NCBI RefSeq assembly: GCF_022512515.1
Contig: NZ_JAKWBK010000001.1
Coordinates: 1-64,000, forward strand
Reading direction: 5' to 3'
Origin: Paraniabella hibiscisoli
GTDB lineage: Bacteria; Bacteroidota; Bacteroidia; Chitinophagales; Chitinophagaceae
DNA length: 64,000 nt
Shown: positions 30,071 to 39,377 of the stretch, in pieces
Numbering within the stretch: position 1 is the stretch's first letter
How the letters are laid out: each line of letters starts with the position of its first letter
Notes under the pieces: model-generated
Database searches by the model: none
What the model saw: the letters and a program-made list of their open reading frames with translations, nothing else
Told to the model about the DNA's origin: nothing
Made by a program: the position numbers and the translations under genes

Positions 30071-32484
30071 ATGGAAAGACATTTGCTGCTTTTTATACAA
30101 AAGCAAACCACCAATTCAGGTAAAGATGCTCTTATATTTTTAAGAGATAAAAATGTAAAAGTACTCGCTCAATATGATGATACAGCATTGGAAGTGCTTG
30201 CCACCGATAAGCAGTTTAAAACGATATCGGGCTCAAAGCTGTTCTCTTCCGTACATGAGGGATTGATTAATGCAAAGGAACTCGGATTAAAAAGCCGGGA
30301 GGAAAAAGAGATTATAGCAGCCTGGAATATAGGTCAGAAGCCAGCCTCAAGAGACATTAAACAGGGGGATCCGAATAAAGGCATTTCATGGGGGGACAAA
30401 CGCTTTGATGAGCCGATGCCTCACTCTAAATTAACAGGTGATTTTTTTTAACAACCCTGAAGGAGAACAAAATTGAAGTTCCCAAAACGAGAAAAATTCG
30501 CTCCCGTTCTATTTCCGGCATCGACTTTAGTTCCTTCGAACGGGCACTTACCAAGAAAATCAAGGATCCAACCAAAGCCTATCACCTGGCCCGGCTGGCG
30601 GTAACCAACCCCGAATTGAAAGAGACCATCGAAGGCCTTTCGCTGGAAACGATCGAAGAGCTTTTCAAAATACCCAAACAAAAAAGAGCCTTGGGCGAAC
30701 GGGCCGTTGGCGCCGAAGAAACCTGCTGGCGCATGAATGGGGAGATTTCTATCGGCGTGGTTTTCGTAGAATCTTCAAGAACTGACGGACCTAAATTTAC
30801 CGCCACCGAAAGAACCACGCTTCGTAGCGAAGTGCAAACGGGCTTAAACTGGCTGGCATCTCAGCATCCCACAGGTAACCTGACCTGGGTTTTCAATTAT
30901 CAATATGTTTCCATTAATGTAGCCAATGGCAATAATAACAGTGCGGAAGATTACTGGCGTAATCCTGCTATGCAGGCGGTAAGTTATAATGGCAACAGTA
31001 ATTATACAGGCGACTGGAACGGCGTGGCCAACTATCGTAAACACATGCGGGAAAATAATGAGTCGGCGCATGCGATTGTTATTTTTATTACTCCTTACGG
31101 AACTGACTGGCATGCTTACGCCAGCAATTCCAGGTTTACATTAGCCAATAGAAACAATTGGGGCGGTTGGGGTATTAATACCATTGATGCCATCACAGCT
31201 CATGAAATCTGTCATTTATTTGGTGCTGCAGATGAGTATACCGGTTCAGGTACGCCCTGCAATAGTTGCACCAGTAAACATGGCTGTAGTCAAACGGTGA
31301 ATGGCAATTGCAAATCCTGCGCAGCCGGTGGTGGTGTGCCTTGCATTATGGATCAAAACTCTCTGCAAATATGCACTTTCACAAGAGCTCAGATCGGATG
31401 GCCGGTGCTGACCAGCCCAAGGCTACCAGCCAAAACACCGGTTCATGTAGTTTCAAGGAGTGCCAATAAACTGGACATTTTTGTTACTGATCTAAACAAA
31501 AATATTATGACAGCCGCATGGGAACCGGCATTCACTGATGGCTGGCGCGGATGGTGGGTGCTCAATGGTGGAAAAGCCAGAGCCGGGGCTCCTGTCATAC
31601 CGGTATCCAGGAGTACAGACAAACTGGATGCTTTTGTTATTGGAACAGACAATAAAGTATATACGGCTGCATGGGAACCTACCTTTAAAGATTGGTGGCA
31701 TGGCTGGTGGTTATTAAACCAGGGTATGGCGGCACCCGGCGCGGCGGTTACAGCTGTATCCAGAAGTAAAGATAAATTAGATGTATTTGTAGTGGGTACA
31801 GATGGTTATGTGTATACCGCAGCATGGGAACCCGGTTTTACCAGCTGGAGAGGATGGTGGCGCATTGGAAACATAAAAGTACCGCAAGGCGCTTATGTTC
31901 ATGCAGTTTCAAGAAGCACCGATAAATTGGACATTTTTGTTACTGACGTGAATGGCCGGGTAATGACTGCTGCATGGGAACCTGCATTTAAAGATGGATG
32001 GCATGGCTGGTGGCATGTACAGGGAGGTATGGCTGCGCCCGGAGCTTCCGTTACTGCGGTATCAAGATCAAAAGACAAGCTGGACATTTTCGTTACCGGA
32101 ACAGACGGAAGAGTTTGGACTGCAGCATGGCAGGCCGGCTTTACCAGCTGGAAAGGTTGGTGGGTAATTGGAAGTATTAAATTACCCCAGGGTTCTGCCG
32201 TGCATGCTGTATCCCGCAGCACCGATAAACTGGATATTTTCGCCACAGACGTTAACAGTAAAATACATACCGCTGCCTGGGAACCAGCATTTACTTCAGG
32301 GTGGAAAGGTTGGTGGACTTTAAATGGGGGCATGGCCGCTCCGGGAGCACCGGTAACCGCTGTTTCCCGAAGCAAAGACAAACTGGATGTATTTGTTACA
32401 GGCCTTGACGGCAGGGTTTGGACAGCAGCATGGGAACCGGCATTTACTGATTGGTGGCATGGCTGGTGGCCAATAGGCTTATAA
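30071..32484 (+). CDS. Zinc metallopeptidase fused to a seven-repeat lectin-like propeller (frameshift about 30445)
   Basis: There are three parts. Residues 1 to about 125 are an unrecognised domain, MERHLLLFIQKQTTN onward, without a signal peptide. After one lost T near 30445 comes a linker, then a zincin with HEICHLFGAADEY (HExxHxxGxxD type, near residue 378) and a Met-turn-like CIMDQN. A Cys-rich insert (CNSCTSKHGC, CKSC) lies between them. From about residue 455 there are seven repeats of about 50 residues, each with VSRSxDKLD(I/V)FV, TAAWEP and GWW. They resemble PLL-type seven-bladed propeller lectins. Corrected length is about 804. It may cleave or bind glycosylated or cellular targets; that is inference. 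Confidence 0.75.
31434..32484 (+). repeat. Seven about-150-bp repeats encoding the propeller
   Basis: Seven in-frame repeats each encode VSRS, LDxF, TAAW and GWW positions at equal spacing. Repeats 1, 4 and 6 share a TDxN form, while 2, 3, 5 and 7 share a GTD/GLD form. This gives partly alternating subtypes rather than simple recent duplication. Nucleotide identity is only moderate, so the propeller is not a freshly expanded array. Confidence 0.8.
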
Positions 32485-32525
32485 CCATCAGCTCGCTTCA
32501 GCAGCGTTAAAATATAATTTTTATT

Positions 32526-32557
32526 AAAAGCATCTGGTTGATTCCGGATGCTTTTTC
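32526..32557 (+). terminator. Terminator after the propeller metallopeptidase gene
   Basis: AAAAGCATC (32526-32534) pairs with GATGCTTTT (32547-32555), with a T-rich 3' side. It lies 42 bases after the stop. The next gene therefore probably has its own promoter. Confidence 0.65.
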
Positions 32558-32585
32558 GTGAGCTATCTTTAGATAAAATAATCGC

Positions 32586-33251
32586 ATGGGCACTGTAGAA
32601 ATTCAATCATCGGCCACGCTGCAAATCTTTTCGCATATTTATACTTACGGTAATGCGGCAAGTGTAGAACTCACCCACCAAATACGGGAAGAAATAGAAA
32701 CCATGTGGAATGAACCCGCTGCCAACATCTTTTTCAATGATACTATTTATACTGTTCGATTTAAAATAACGGCCACTTATAGCCCGCAAATAGAACCAGA
32801 GGAAATACTAGCCAACGACAATCCTGCAAATAATTATTTCCGTATTGAAGAATTTGCGCATGGCAATATTTCATTTGTAGACGGGTTAGGCTGCAATACC
32901 GGCTATTTTAAGCTGGAGAACCTATACCCGGGATCTACTACTGCTGCTCATGAATATGGGCATACGCTCGGACTGGAACATCCTTCTGATATGGATCTTC
33001 GGGGCAAAGGTGTTCCGGGCATTATGTATCCCCGGGGCACCCTCGTGGATCCGGCCTTTCAATATGACCCTGCACAAGCAGCGGGCGCCAAAGGCGGCAC
33101 CATGCATCCTATGTTTCGTAAAGTAACACAACAGGACATTGACCTGTTAAAAATCCATCGCCTGGATTTCACTAACAATAAGGCGATCATCGGGGATTTT
33201 AGCAGCGTATGGCATCCTGATCATAAGGACATCAGTATAGGGCTTGTATAG
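32586..33251 (+). CDS. Metzincin-type zinc metallopeptidase without signal peptide
   Basis: This 221-residue protein contains HEYGHTLGLEH (H122, E123, H126, H132), the full HExxHxxGxxH metzincin site. A Met-turn follows in GIMYPRG. The N terminus MGTVEIQSSATLQIFSHIY is not a signal peptide and there is no pro-domain with a cysteine switch. It may therefore act in the cytoplasm or leave by a non-Sec route. It follows the propeller metallopeptidase by 101 bp across a terminator. The active-site class is clear; the substrate is unknown. Confidence 0.8.
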   Translation: MGTVEIQSSATLQIFSHIYTYGNAASVELTHQIREEIETMWNEPAANIFFNDTIYTVRFKITATYSPQIEPEEILANDNPANNYFRIEEFAHGNISFVDGLGCNTGYFKLENLYPGSTTAAHEYGHTLGLEHPSDMDLRGKGVPGIMYPRGTLVDPAFQYDPAQAAGAKGGTMHPMFRKVTQQDIDLLKIHRLDFTNNKAIIGDFSSVWHPDHKDISIGLV

Positions 33252-33281
33252 TTAGATGGAATGGGCAATCACATAAGTTAT

Positions 33282-34210
33282 CTACCCTTTCCCTCCCAGT
33301 TGTAAGAGGGCAGAATGAAGGGTTGGATAAGAAAACTTAAACCCGGCATCCTGCGTTTTTTGTGAGCTGACTGTTGTGCTTTTCAGCACTTCAACTGCCA
33401 TTTCGCCCAAAACCGTTTTAAGCGCCCATTTGGGAACAGGCATATTGATGTATAACTTCCCATTACAAACCCTTGCCAGTTCTGTCACCAATCGCCTGCT
33501 GCTTACAACTTCAGGAGCCACTGCATTATAGCTACCATCGGGCATATTCCTTTCTATGGACGCTATATATAATTGCACCAGGTCATTGATATGTATCCAG
33601 CTTACCATTTGCTTACCTGAACCTAAAACCGTTGCTACTCCGAATTTTAAGGGCTTCTGGAACTCTTTCAATGCGCCACCTTCTGTACTCAAAACAATAC
33701 CTGTACGAAGGTGCACCAACCTTACTCCCATTGCCCTAACAGGTTCAGTAGCCCGCTCCCATTTATAGCAGGTCTCTCCAAGGAAATCAGCCGCATGCGG
33801 ATCTCCTTCTGTAAAAGGATGTATATTAGGAATAGCAGGATCGGCACCGTACCAGCCAATTCCGGATGCACTTACCAGCGTTTTGACTTTATGTCTTGAT
33901 CGCTTTAAAGATTGCACCAGCAGTTCACCACTTTTCACACGGCTATCAATAATTACCTGCTTTCTTTTATCAGTCCAGCGCTGCTCACTGATATTGGCGC
34001 CAGCCAGGTGTATATATGATCAGCAGATGCTACCGCTGCGTCATCTATCGTTTGCTTCTCCACATCCCAATAAGCATATTGAACATTGGGGTCCCTGGCG
34101 TCCTTTTCGCCACGTGTCATAACTATCACATGATATTTCCTCCTGAGTAATTCTTCTACCAGCACATTACCAACCAGTCCGGTACCGCCTGTAATTAAAA
34201 CAGATTCCAT
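33282..34210 (-). CDS. TIGR01777 family NAD-dependent epimerase/dehydratase-like protein (frameshift about 34010)
   Basis: The Rossmann N terminus is [22 protein letters not shown]. After one lost base near 34010 the frame runs through [18 protein letters not shown], the family signature. It continues with [36 protein letters not shown] and a DUF1731-like C-terminal domain. Corrected length is about 309. It is an extended-SDR protein (YfcH/SulA-related) of unknown substrate. The gene is read in the same direction as the dcw cluster but lies beyond its terminator. Confidence 0.87.
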
Positions 34211-34323
34211 ATCCTATTATTTAAAAGCTCCAACAAATATTAGTTTATTAAGTTCTGAATACCCACGTCAATTCTTTCTTTTGATTCAATTATGACAAAT
34301 ACCATGCAATAAAAATACTGGCA

Positions 34324-34346
34324 ACAAAAACCCCGCAAAGCGGGGT
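34324..34346 (-). terminator. Terminator of the division/cell-wall cluster
   Basis: CCCCGC and GCGGGG at 34331-34345 form a tight hairpin. Read on the minus strand it is followed by TTTTTG. It lies 48 bases after the ftsZ stop and closes the dcw cluster. Confidence 0.75.
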
Positions 34347-34392
34347 AACAACTATAAAACTAAACCAAACTCCACGTGAATTTCCACAGGAT

Positions 34393-36354
34393 CTAATCTG
34401 GTTTTTTACCATCTAAAAACGTATTGATGGTATTGATTTGACCATGGTTTTGATCATCGGAAGAAATCTCAAACTTGCTATAATAACTTTCTATGTGAGA
34501 AGTGTTATTTTTCAGTTCCATATTACGCCTGATATAAGCTGGTACATTTTCAAACTCGTCAGTCGGATCATTGGAATTAACATTGAATGACAGGTTACGC
34601 AATTTTTGAATACGCTCCATCTGCCTGCGTTTGCGCATTTCTTCTTCTTCGTAAGCATCATTCAATGCATTAATGCTAGGTTCTGCCTCTTTCTCATTTT
34701 CCATGGCAGAAAAATTAATCGTAGTTTTTTCCACCTCTGCCACTTCTTCTTTTTCATAAACTGTGAACGGGTCCTTAGCTACCTCTTCCAACTTAACTTC
34801 TTTGGCTTGCACAGTAGCTTCTTCTTTTGCCTCTGCATAAATATTGGCAGGCTTAGACAGATAACTGGTCCTTAACGGCTCACTCTTTGCCTCTTCTGCC
34901 TGGATGTCCTGAGCTGCAGGCGCCGCTTCTTCTTTCACTACTGAAACGGTTGGCTCAAAAACCCTGTTTCCAGGAATTGCCGGAGAATAGAACACGCTCT
35001 CTGCCTGATCTTCAGTTACTATTTCTTTCTCTATATTTTCTACATCCTTAACAAATTTCAGATCTGCCTCGCCTGAACTCAACAGGAAGCTATTGGTTTT
35101 TTCTTCCTCTATCACATCTTCAACTGTTGGCATAGGCGCATCCATAAAAGAAAAATCATCCACCAATTTAGGCGCCATCGGATCTGGTTTCAGATCAATT
35201 GGCTCGTGTGCTACAGGTGCAGGTATTGCCGCTGGTGCAACTACCGTGATAGCCGTTTCTTTTTCTTCAATTGGAGCAGAAGCTACAGGTGCCGGTACTG
35301 ACGCCGCCGGATTGTCACCGCTAAGGCGCATCACAATTTTTCCTTCAGCTGCTTCTTCTTTCTTCAGAACCGGTTTAACGAAAGGGTCTTTATTCTCAAA
35401 GCCTGTTGCGATCAATGTTATACCAATCTGATCACCCAGGGAATTATCATATCCTAATCCTAAGATCACATCGGTGTTATCGCCGGCATGACTTAACAGG
35501 TACGCTTGTATTACTTCAACCTCATCCATAGTAAACTCATGCTCACCTTCAGCAGAGTTGATATTGATCAGGATCCATTTAGCACCTTTGATATCATTAT
35601 CATTCAATAACGGAGAGTTCAATGCTTCTTCAATTGCTTGTTGAGCCCTGTCCTCGCCTCTGGCAGCTGCATTACCTAAAATAGCGCGGCCTCCGTTCTT
35701 CATTACTGTACAAACATCCGCAAAGTCAACGTTGATCTGGCCGGTGGAATTAATTACATCGGTGATACATTTAGCAGCAGTAGCTAATACATTGTCGGCT
35801 TTCTCAAATGCTTCTCTCATTTTGAGGTTACCATATTGATGGCGCAGTTTATCGTTGCTGATCACCAACAGCGTGTCTACATATTGCTTTAACTGGTTGA
35901 TACCTTCTTCTGCCTGTTGCTGACGTTTTTTACCTTCGTAAGCAAAAGGAGTAGTAACAATACCTACTGTTAATACGCCCAGGTCTTTACAAATTTTTGC
36001 GATAATGGGCGCACCGCCTGTACCTGTACCACCACCCATACCGGCTGTGATAAAGGCCATTTTAGTATTTACCTCTAAAATCTTTCTTATCTCTTCCAAA
36101 GACTCAACAGTTGCCTGGCGACCGATCTCTGGGTTAGCACCTGCACCCAAACCGGATGTCAACTGCGGCCCGAGTTGTATTTTATTAGGGATTTCGCTAT
36201 TGGCAATTGCCTGCGCATCGGTATTGCAAATAATGAAGTTTACGCCATCTATATCCTGACTGTACATGTGGTTTACAGCGTTGCCGCCACCACCGCCTAC
36301 ACCTATTACTTTCAAAATAGATGATTGCTCGGTTGGTAAATCAAATTGTATCAT
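34393..36354 (-). CDS. ftsZ: Cell division protein FtsZ
   Basis: FtsZ is the tubulin-like GTPase that builds the division ring. The G-box GGGTGTG is at residues 107-113. The N-terminal GVGGGGGNAVNHM and T7-loop region VNVDFADVCTVM are present. The globular domain ends near residue 330. About 260 residues of low-complexity linker rich in Glu, Ala and Pro follow, then the C-terminal peptide NVPAYIRRN, which binds FtsA. A further 42 residues follow the peptide, ending INTFLDGKKPD; tails of this kind are usual in Bacteroidota. The frame is intact at 653 residues. Confidence 0.96.
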   Translation of the reverse strand: MIQFDLPTEQSSILKVIGVGGGGGNAVNHMYSQDIDGVNFIICNTDAQAIANSEIPNKIQLGPQLTSGLGAGANPEIGRQATVESLEEIRKILEVNTKMAFITAGMGGGTGTGGAPIIAKICKDLGVLTVGIVTTPFAYEGKKRQQQAEEGINQLKQYVDTLLVISNDKLRHQYGNLKMREAFEKADNVLATAAKCITDVINSTGQINVDFADVCTVMKNGGRAILGNAAARGEDRAQQAIEEALNSPLLNDNDIKGAKWILININSAEGEHEFTMDEVEVIQAYLLSHAGDNTDVILGLGYDNSLGDQIGITLIATGFENKDPFVKPVLKKEEAAEGKIVMRLSGDNPAASVPAPVASAPIEEKETAITVVAPAAIPAPVAHEPIDLKPDPMAPKLVDDFSFMDAPMPTVEDVIEEEKTNSFLLSSGEADLKFVKDVENIEKEIVTEDQAESVFYSPAIPGNRVFEPTVSVVKEEAAPAAQDIQAEEAKSEPLRTSYLSKPANIYAEAKEEATVQAKEVKLEEVAKDPFTVYEKEEVAEVEKTTINFSAMENEKEAEPSINALNDAYEEEEMRKRRQMERIQKLRNLSFNVNSNDPTDEFENVPAYIRRNMELKNNTSHIESYYSKFEISSDDQNHGQINTINTFLDGKKPD

Positions 36355-36541
36355 AATTTAAATTTTTAGTACGCCTGTGGCGCACAATTTTGAAATGGGT
36401 TAGTAAGTTGTGAGACCTTACTCCGCCTCCCCTCTCCAACCTCCATCTTTTATTGACAGATCTGGAGAAGGGAAACAAGGCTTAAGGAAAATGAAAAACT
36501 ATTAAAAAGAACTATTATAAAACCAATGGGGTCCCTTTTGA

Positions 36542-37930
36542 TTAGTGCAACTGCTCATCGCCTTCTTCTGCAAAAATCTTGATCAAACCATCTTTAAACT
36601 TCCGCCAGAAACCGTCGTTCAAAGTCTTTTTAGGCTTGGCAACTACCTGCACATCTTCTTGTTCCAAAGAACCGGCCAAAGCGTCTTCTATCTCAGTCTT
36701 ATCATCTTTTAAGCCCTCAGGTACTTCTACACTGATAAAGCTTTTTTCAAATACCTTACGGTTGTTCTCATAATCATCACAGCCCTTCAATATCAATCCC
36801 AAACAGGTAGAATATGTTGGTTTAGCCAACTCTTCAATATGACCTGCCGCCAGGTGTTCATTAGGCAAACCAATGCGGGCAGGCATACCTGTTACATATT
36901 CGGTAAGTTGGATCAGGTGTCTTAACTGCGATCCGCCACCTGTTAAAACAATGCCACCGTTCAACTGGCGGTTATCCATGCCAATCTGCTTCAGATGGTA
37001 GGTAACAAAGTCCAGGATCTCGCTCATACGCGCCTGTATAATATTGGCCAGGTTTTTAACACTGATCTCTTTGGCAGGCATACCACGTAAACCCGGGATC
37101 GTTATATAAGCATTTGCTTTTGCTTCGTTAGCTAACGCACTACCGAACTGCGTTTTCATTTGTTCTGCCTGGCTCTTCAATACGCCCAGGCCTGTTTTAA
37201 TATCATTAGTGATATTTTCACCTGCAAAAGGTATAACAGCCGTATGACGTAAAACGCCTTCTGCAAAAACAGCGATATCTGTTGTACCACCACCTATATC
37301 TACAATCGCTACGCCTGCTTCCAGGTCTTCCTGCGCCATTACAGCGGCGGCAGATGCCAACGGCTGCAATACCAGGTCTTTGGTACGTAGGCCCGATTTC
37401 TCTACACTCCTGTTGATATTGCGAATGGCGTTTTTATCACCAGTGATAATATGGAAATTGGCGCCGAGCTTCACACCACTATAACCAATAGGCCTTACAA
37501 TGTTAGGCATGTTATCGATCGTGTATTCCTGGGGAATTACATCGATGATCTGATCGCCGGCAGGAATATAAGTTTTGTACTGCTTGCTGATCAACAGATC
37601 CACCTCGGCCTGCGAGATCTCTTCCTCCTCTGTTTCGCGAACAATATCGCCACGCGTTTGAAGACTTTTAATGTGATGGCCGGCGATGCCCACATATACA
37701 TCGTTAATATTAAGGTTAGGGTTCAGAGAAATGCAATTCTCCAAAGCCTGCCTGATCGCCTTAATCGTTTCATCAATATTTAATACCTGGCCATGCTTTA
37801 CGCCATTGCTATTGGCTTTACCAAAACCAAGTATCTCCAGCTTGCCAAACTCGTTCTTACGACCGGCAATTACGGCGATCTTGGTGGTACCAATATCAAG
37901 GCCTACAATAATGGGTTGTTCGGAATTCAT
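36542..37930 (-). CDS. ftsA: Cell division protein FtsA
   Basis: FtsA is an actin-like ATPase that anchors FtsZ to the membrane. Phosphate-1 motif VGLDIGTTKIAVIAG, phosphate-2 VAIVDIGGGTTDIAVF and adenosine motif GGIVLTGGGSQLRHL are visible. The C terminus FWRKFKDGLIKIF is the expected amphipathic membrane-targeting helix. The intact frame encodes 462 residues. Its ATG overlaps the frame-corrected ftsQ stop (ATGA). A 187-bp spacer with no clear promoter box separates it from ftsZ. Confidence 0.95.
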   Translation of the reverse strand: MNSEQPIIVGLDIGTTKIAVIAGRKNEFGKLEILGFGKANSNGVKHGQVLNIDETIKAIRQALENCISLNPNLNINDVYVGIAGHHIKSLQTRGDIVRETEEEEISQAEVDLLISKQYKTYIPAGDQIIDVIPQEYTIDNMPNIVRPIGYSGVKLGANFHIITGDKNAIRNINRSVEKSGLRTKDLVLQPLASAAAVMAQEDLEAGVAIVDIGGGTTDIAVFAEGVLRHTAVIPFAGENITNDIKTGLGVLKSQAEQMKTQFGSALANEAKANAYITIPGLRGMPAKEISVKNLANIIQARMSEILDFVTYHLKQIGMDNRQLNGGIVLTGGGSQLRHLIQLTEYVTGMPARIGLPNEHLAAGHIEELAKPTYSTCLGLILKGCDDYENNRKVFEKSFISVEVPEGLKDDKTEIEDALAGSLEQEDVQVVAKPKKTLNDGFWRKFKDGLIKIFAEEGDEQLH

Positions 37931-39376
37931 AGTATATCGTTTTTTAGTTGTTTTATCTTTAAGTACGTTATTCTTCTATCTTTTTTATCGCTGCTCTTCG
38001 ACTGTGTCTTCTTCTCTGGTTCGGGCTTCGCTAACAGGTTCCTCTTCACTTCCTCCTTTTGGGGTTCCGGCCTTTTTGCCACGGTCTTTTTCACTTCTGC
38101 TTTCTTAGCCGTATTGCCGGAAGGCTTTGTACCTGCCGCCTTTTTTACTTCTGTTTTCTTTGCCGTCGTTTTAGTATCGGCTTTCTTCGTTTCTGTTTTT
38201 TTAACTGTCGTTGTTTTCTTAGGCTCCGTTTTTTTGTCGGGAGCTTTTGATGTAGCAGGTTTGGCTACTGTCGGCTTTATGGTTGCTTTTACTACAGCTG
38301 GCTTTGTTTCCTTTTTAACTTCAGTTTTCGTTTCTGCTTTTTGGGCGCTGCCGCAACTACCGGTTCTTCCTTCTTCAAAACCTCTGGCTTCTCATTACCC
38401 AGGTATAATAAAGAATCTTCTGTCTCATCATTTACATTATACACTTCCATTGTTTGGGCAGCAGAATCCATTGGGGGCAAAGCCGCATTAAGTGAAGGAG
38501 CTATTTCTAACATCTCATTAGATTCTCGGGATTGCTGTAAAAGACTTTCAATATTCTTCCTCAGTTGTAGCGAATCAACTTTTGAATAATGCCCTTTCAC
38601 CCCTATCACCTGTCCATTATACTGTACATCAATTTTCTGGTATTTATCAAAGCCTGTGCGTTTTAATACCTGGTCGTAAAACAAGTATAACCGGTGAAAC
38701 TTGGAGGCAATGTCTGTTCCATCACCCAGGTCCACTTTGTGATTGCCTACTACCGGTATCATCGACATCGTCCAGCAATCTGCACCACAGTTATTAATGT
38801 CAATCTGTGCTACCTGGGCATTCCAAAAGGGATCTTCGTTAATAAAAGATGCCGTTGCAATTACATTTTGAACTAACACACTGTCCGCTCCGTTCATTAT
38901 TTTCTTGGATGGATAGCCTGTAAATACCGGCAGATCGAGGCTCACTTTATCTGAAAGCGGAATCTGTCTGGCAGCTTCATCAATATAGAAAGATGCACCC
39001 AGGTTCGTAAAAACTCTTGCCAACGGTTTGCGCTCGGTAACATTAGCATGCAACACATTATTATTGTCAAAATACAGGTCTGCATTATATACCCAGGCAC
39101 TTTGCTCCAACAGGTCTTCAATTACCGGTAAATTAAACTCCGACTTGCGTTGTCCTTTTATCTCGCCTTTCGTAGCAGCTTTCAGCAAGGATGCGATCTG
39201 ATCTTTCGAGGTAAAAAGCATTCCTTCTTTAAAGCCTTCGATCTGGATCGTATAGCCATTGCATACTCCCGCCTCCTGTGCGCGCATGGCGGCAGTGATA
39301 ATAGTGCCCATGCCTATTGCTACCCCCAACCACATGAGCGTCAGAAAAATCTTTTTATGGCTCTCTTTCTTCTCAC
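37927..39376 (-). CDS. ftsQ: Cell division protein FtsQ with a Lys/Ala/Pro-rich tail (two frameshifts)
   Basis: FtsQ is a bitopic divisome protein with a POTRA domain in the periplasm. The membrane helix is LMWLGVAIGMGTIITAAM, followed by POTRA and beta domains. Restoring one T near 39345 gives a GTG start at 39376 with the basic leader MRRKRAIKRFFLTL. Restoring one A near 38340 extends the protein by about 135 residues of repeated TAKKTEVKKAAGTKPSG-like sequence, ending with a stop that overlaps the ftsA start (ATGA). That overlap supports the long form. Corrected length is about 483 residues. FtsQ identity is by context and fold pattern. Confidence 0.82.
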
Positions 39377-39377
39377 T

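Noticed and set aside
34393..36354. Extended FtsZ tail after the C-terminal peptide as a novelty.
   Set aside because: Tails of about 40 residues after the peptide occur in FtsZ of many Bacteroidota, so it was left as a remark.
37793..38491. Plus-strand open frame of 232 codons opposite ftsQ/ftsA, rich in Phe, Val and Ser.
   Set aside because: It is the antisense image of the Lys/Ala-rich ftsQ tail (AAG/AAA read backwards gives CTT/TTT). The minus-strand reading joins ftsQ and ftsA with an ATGA overlap, so the plus frame is a shadow.
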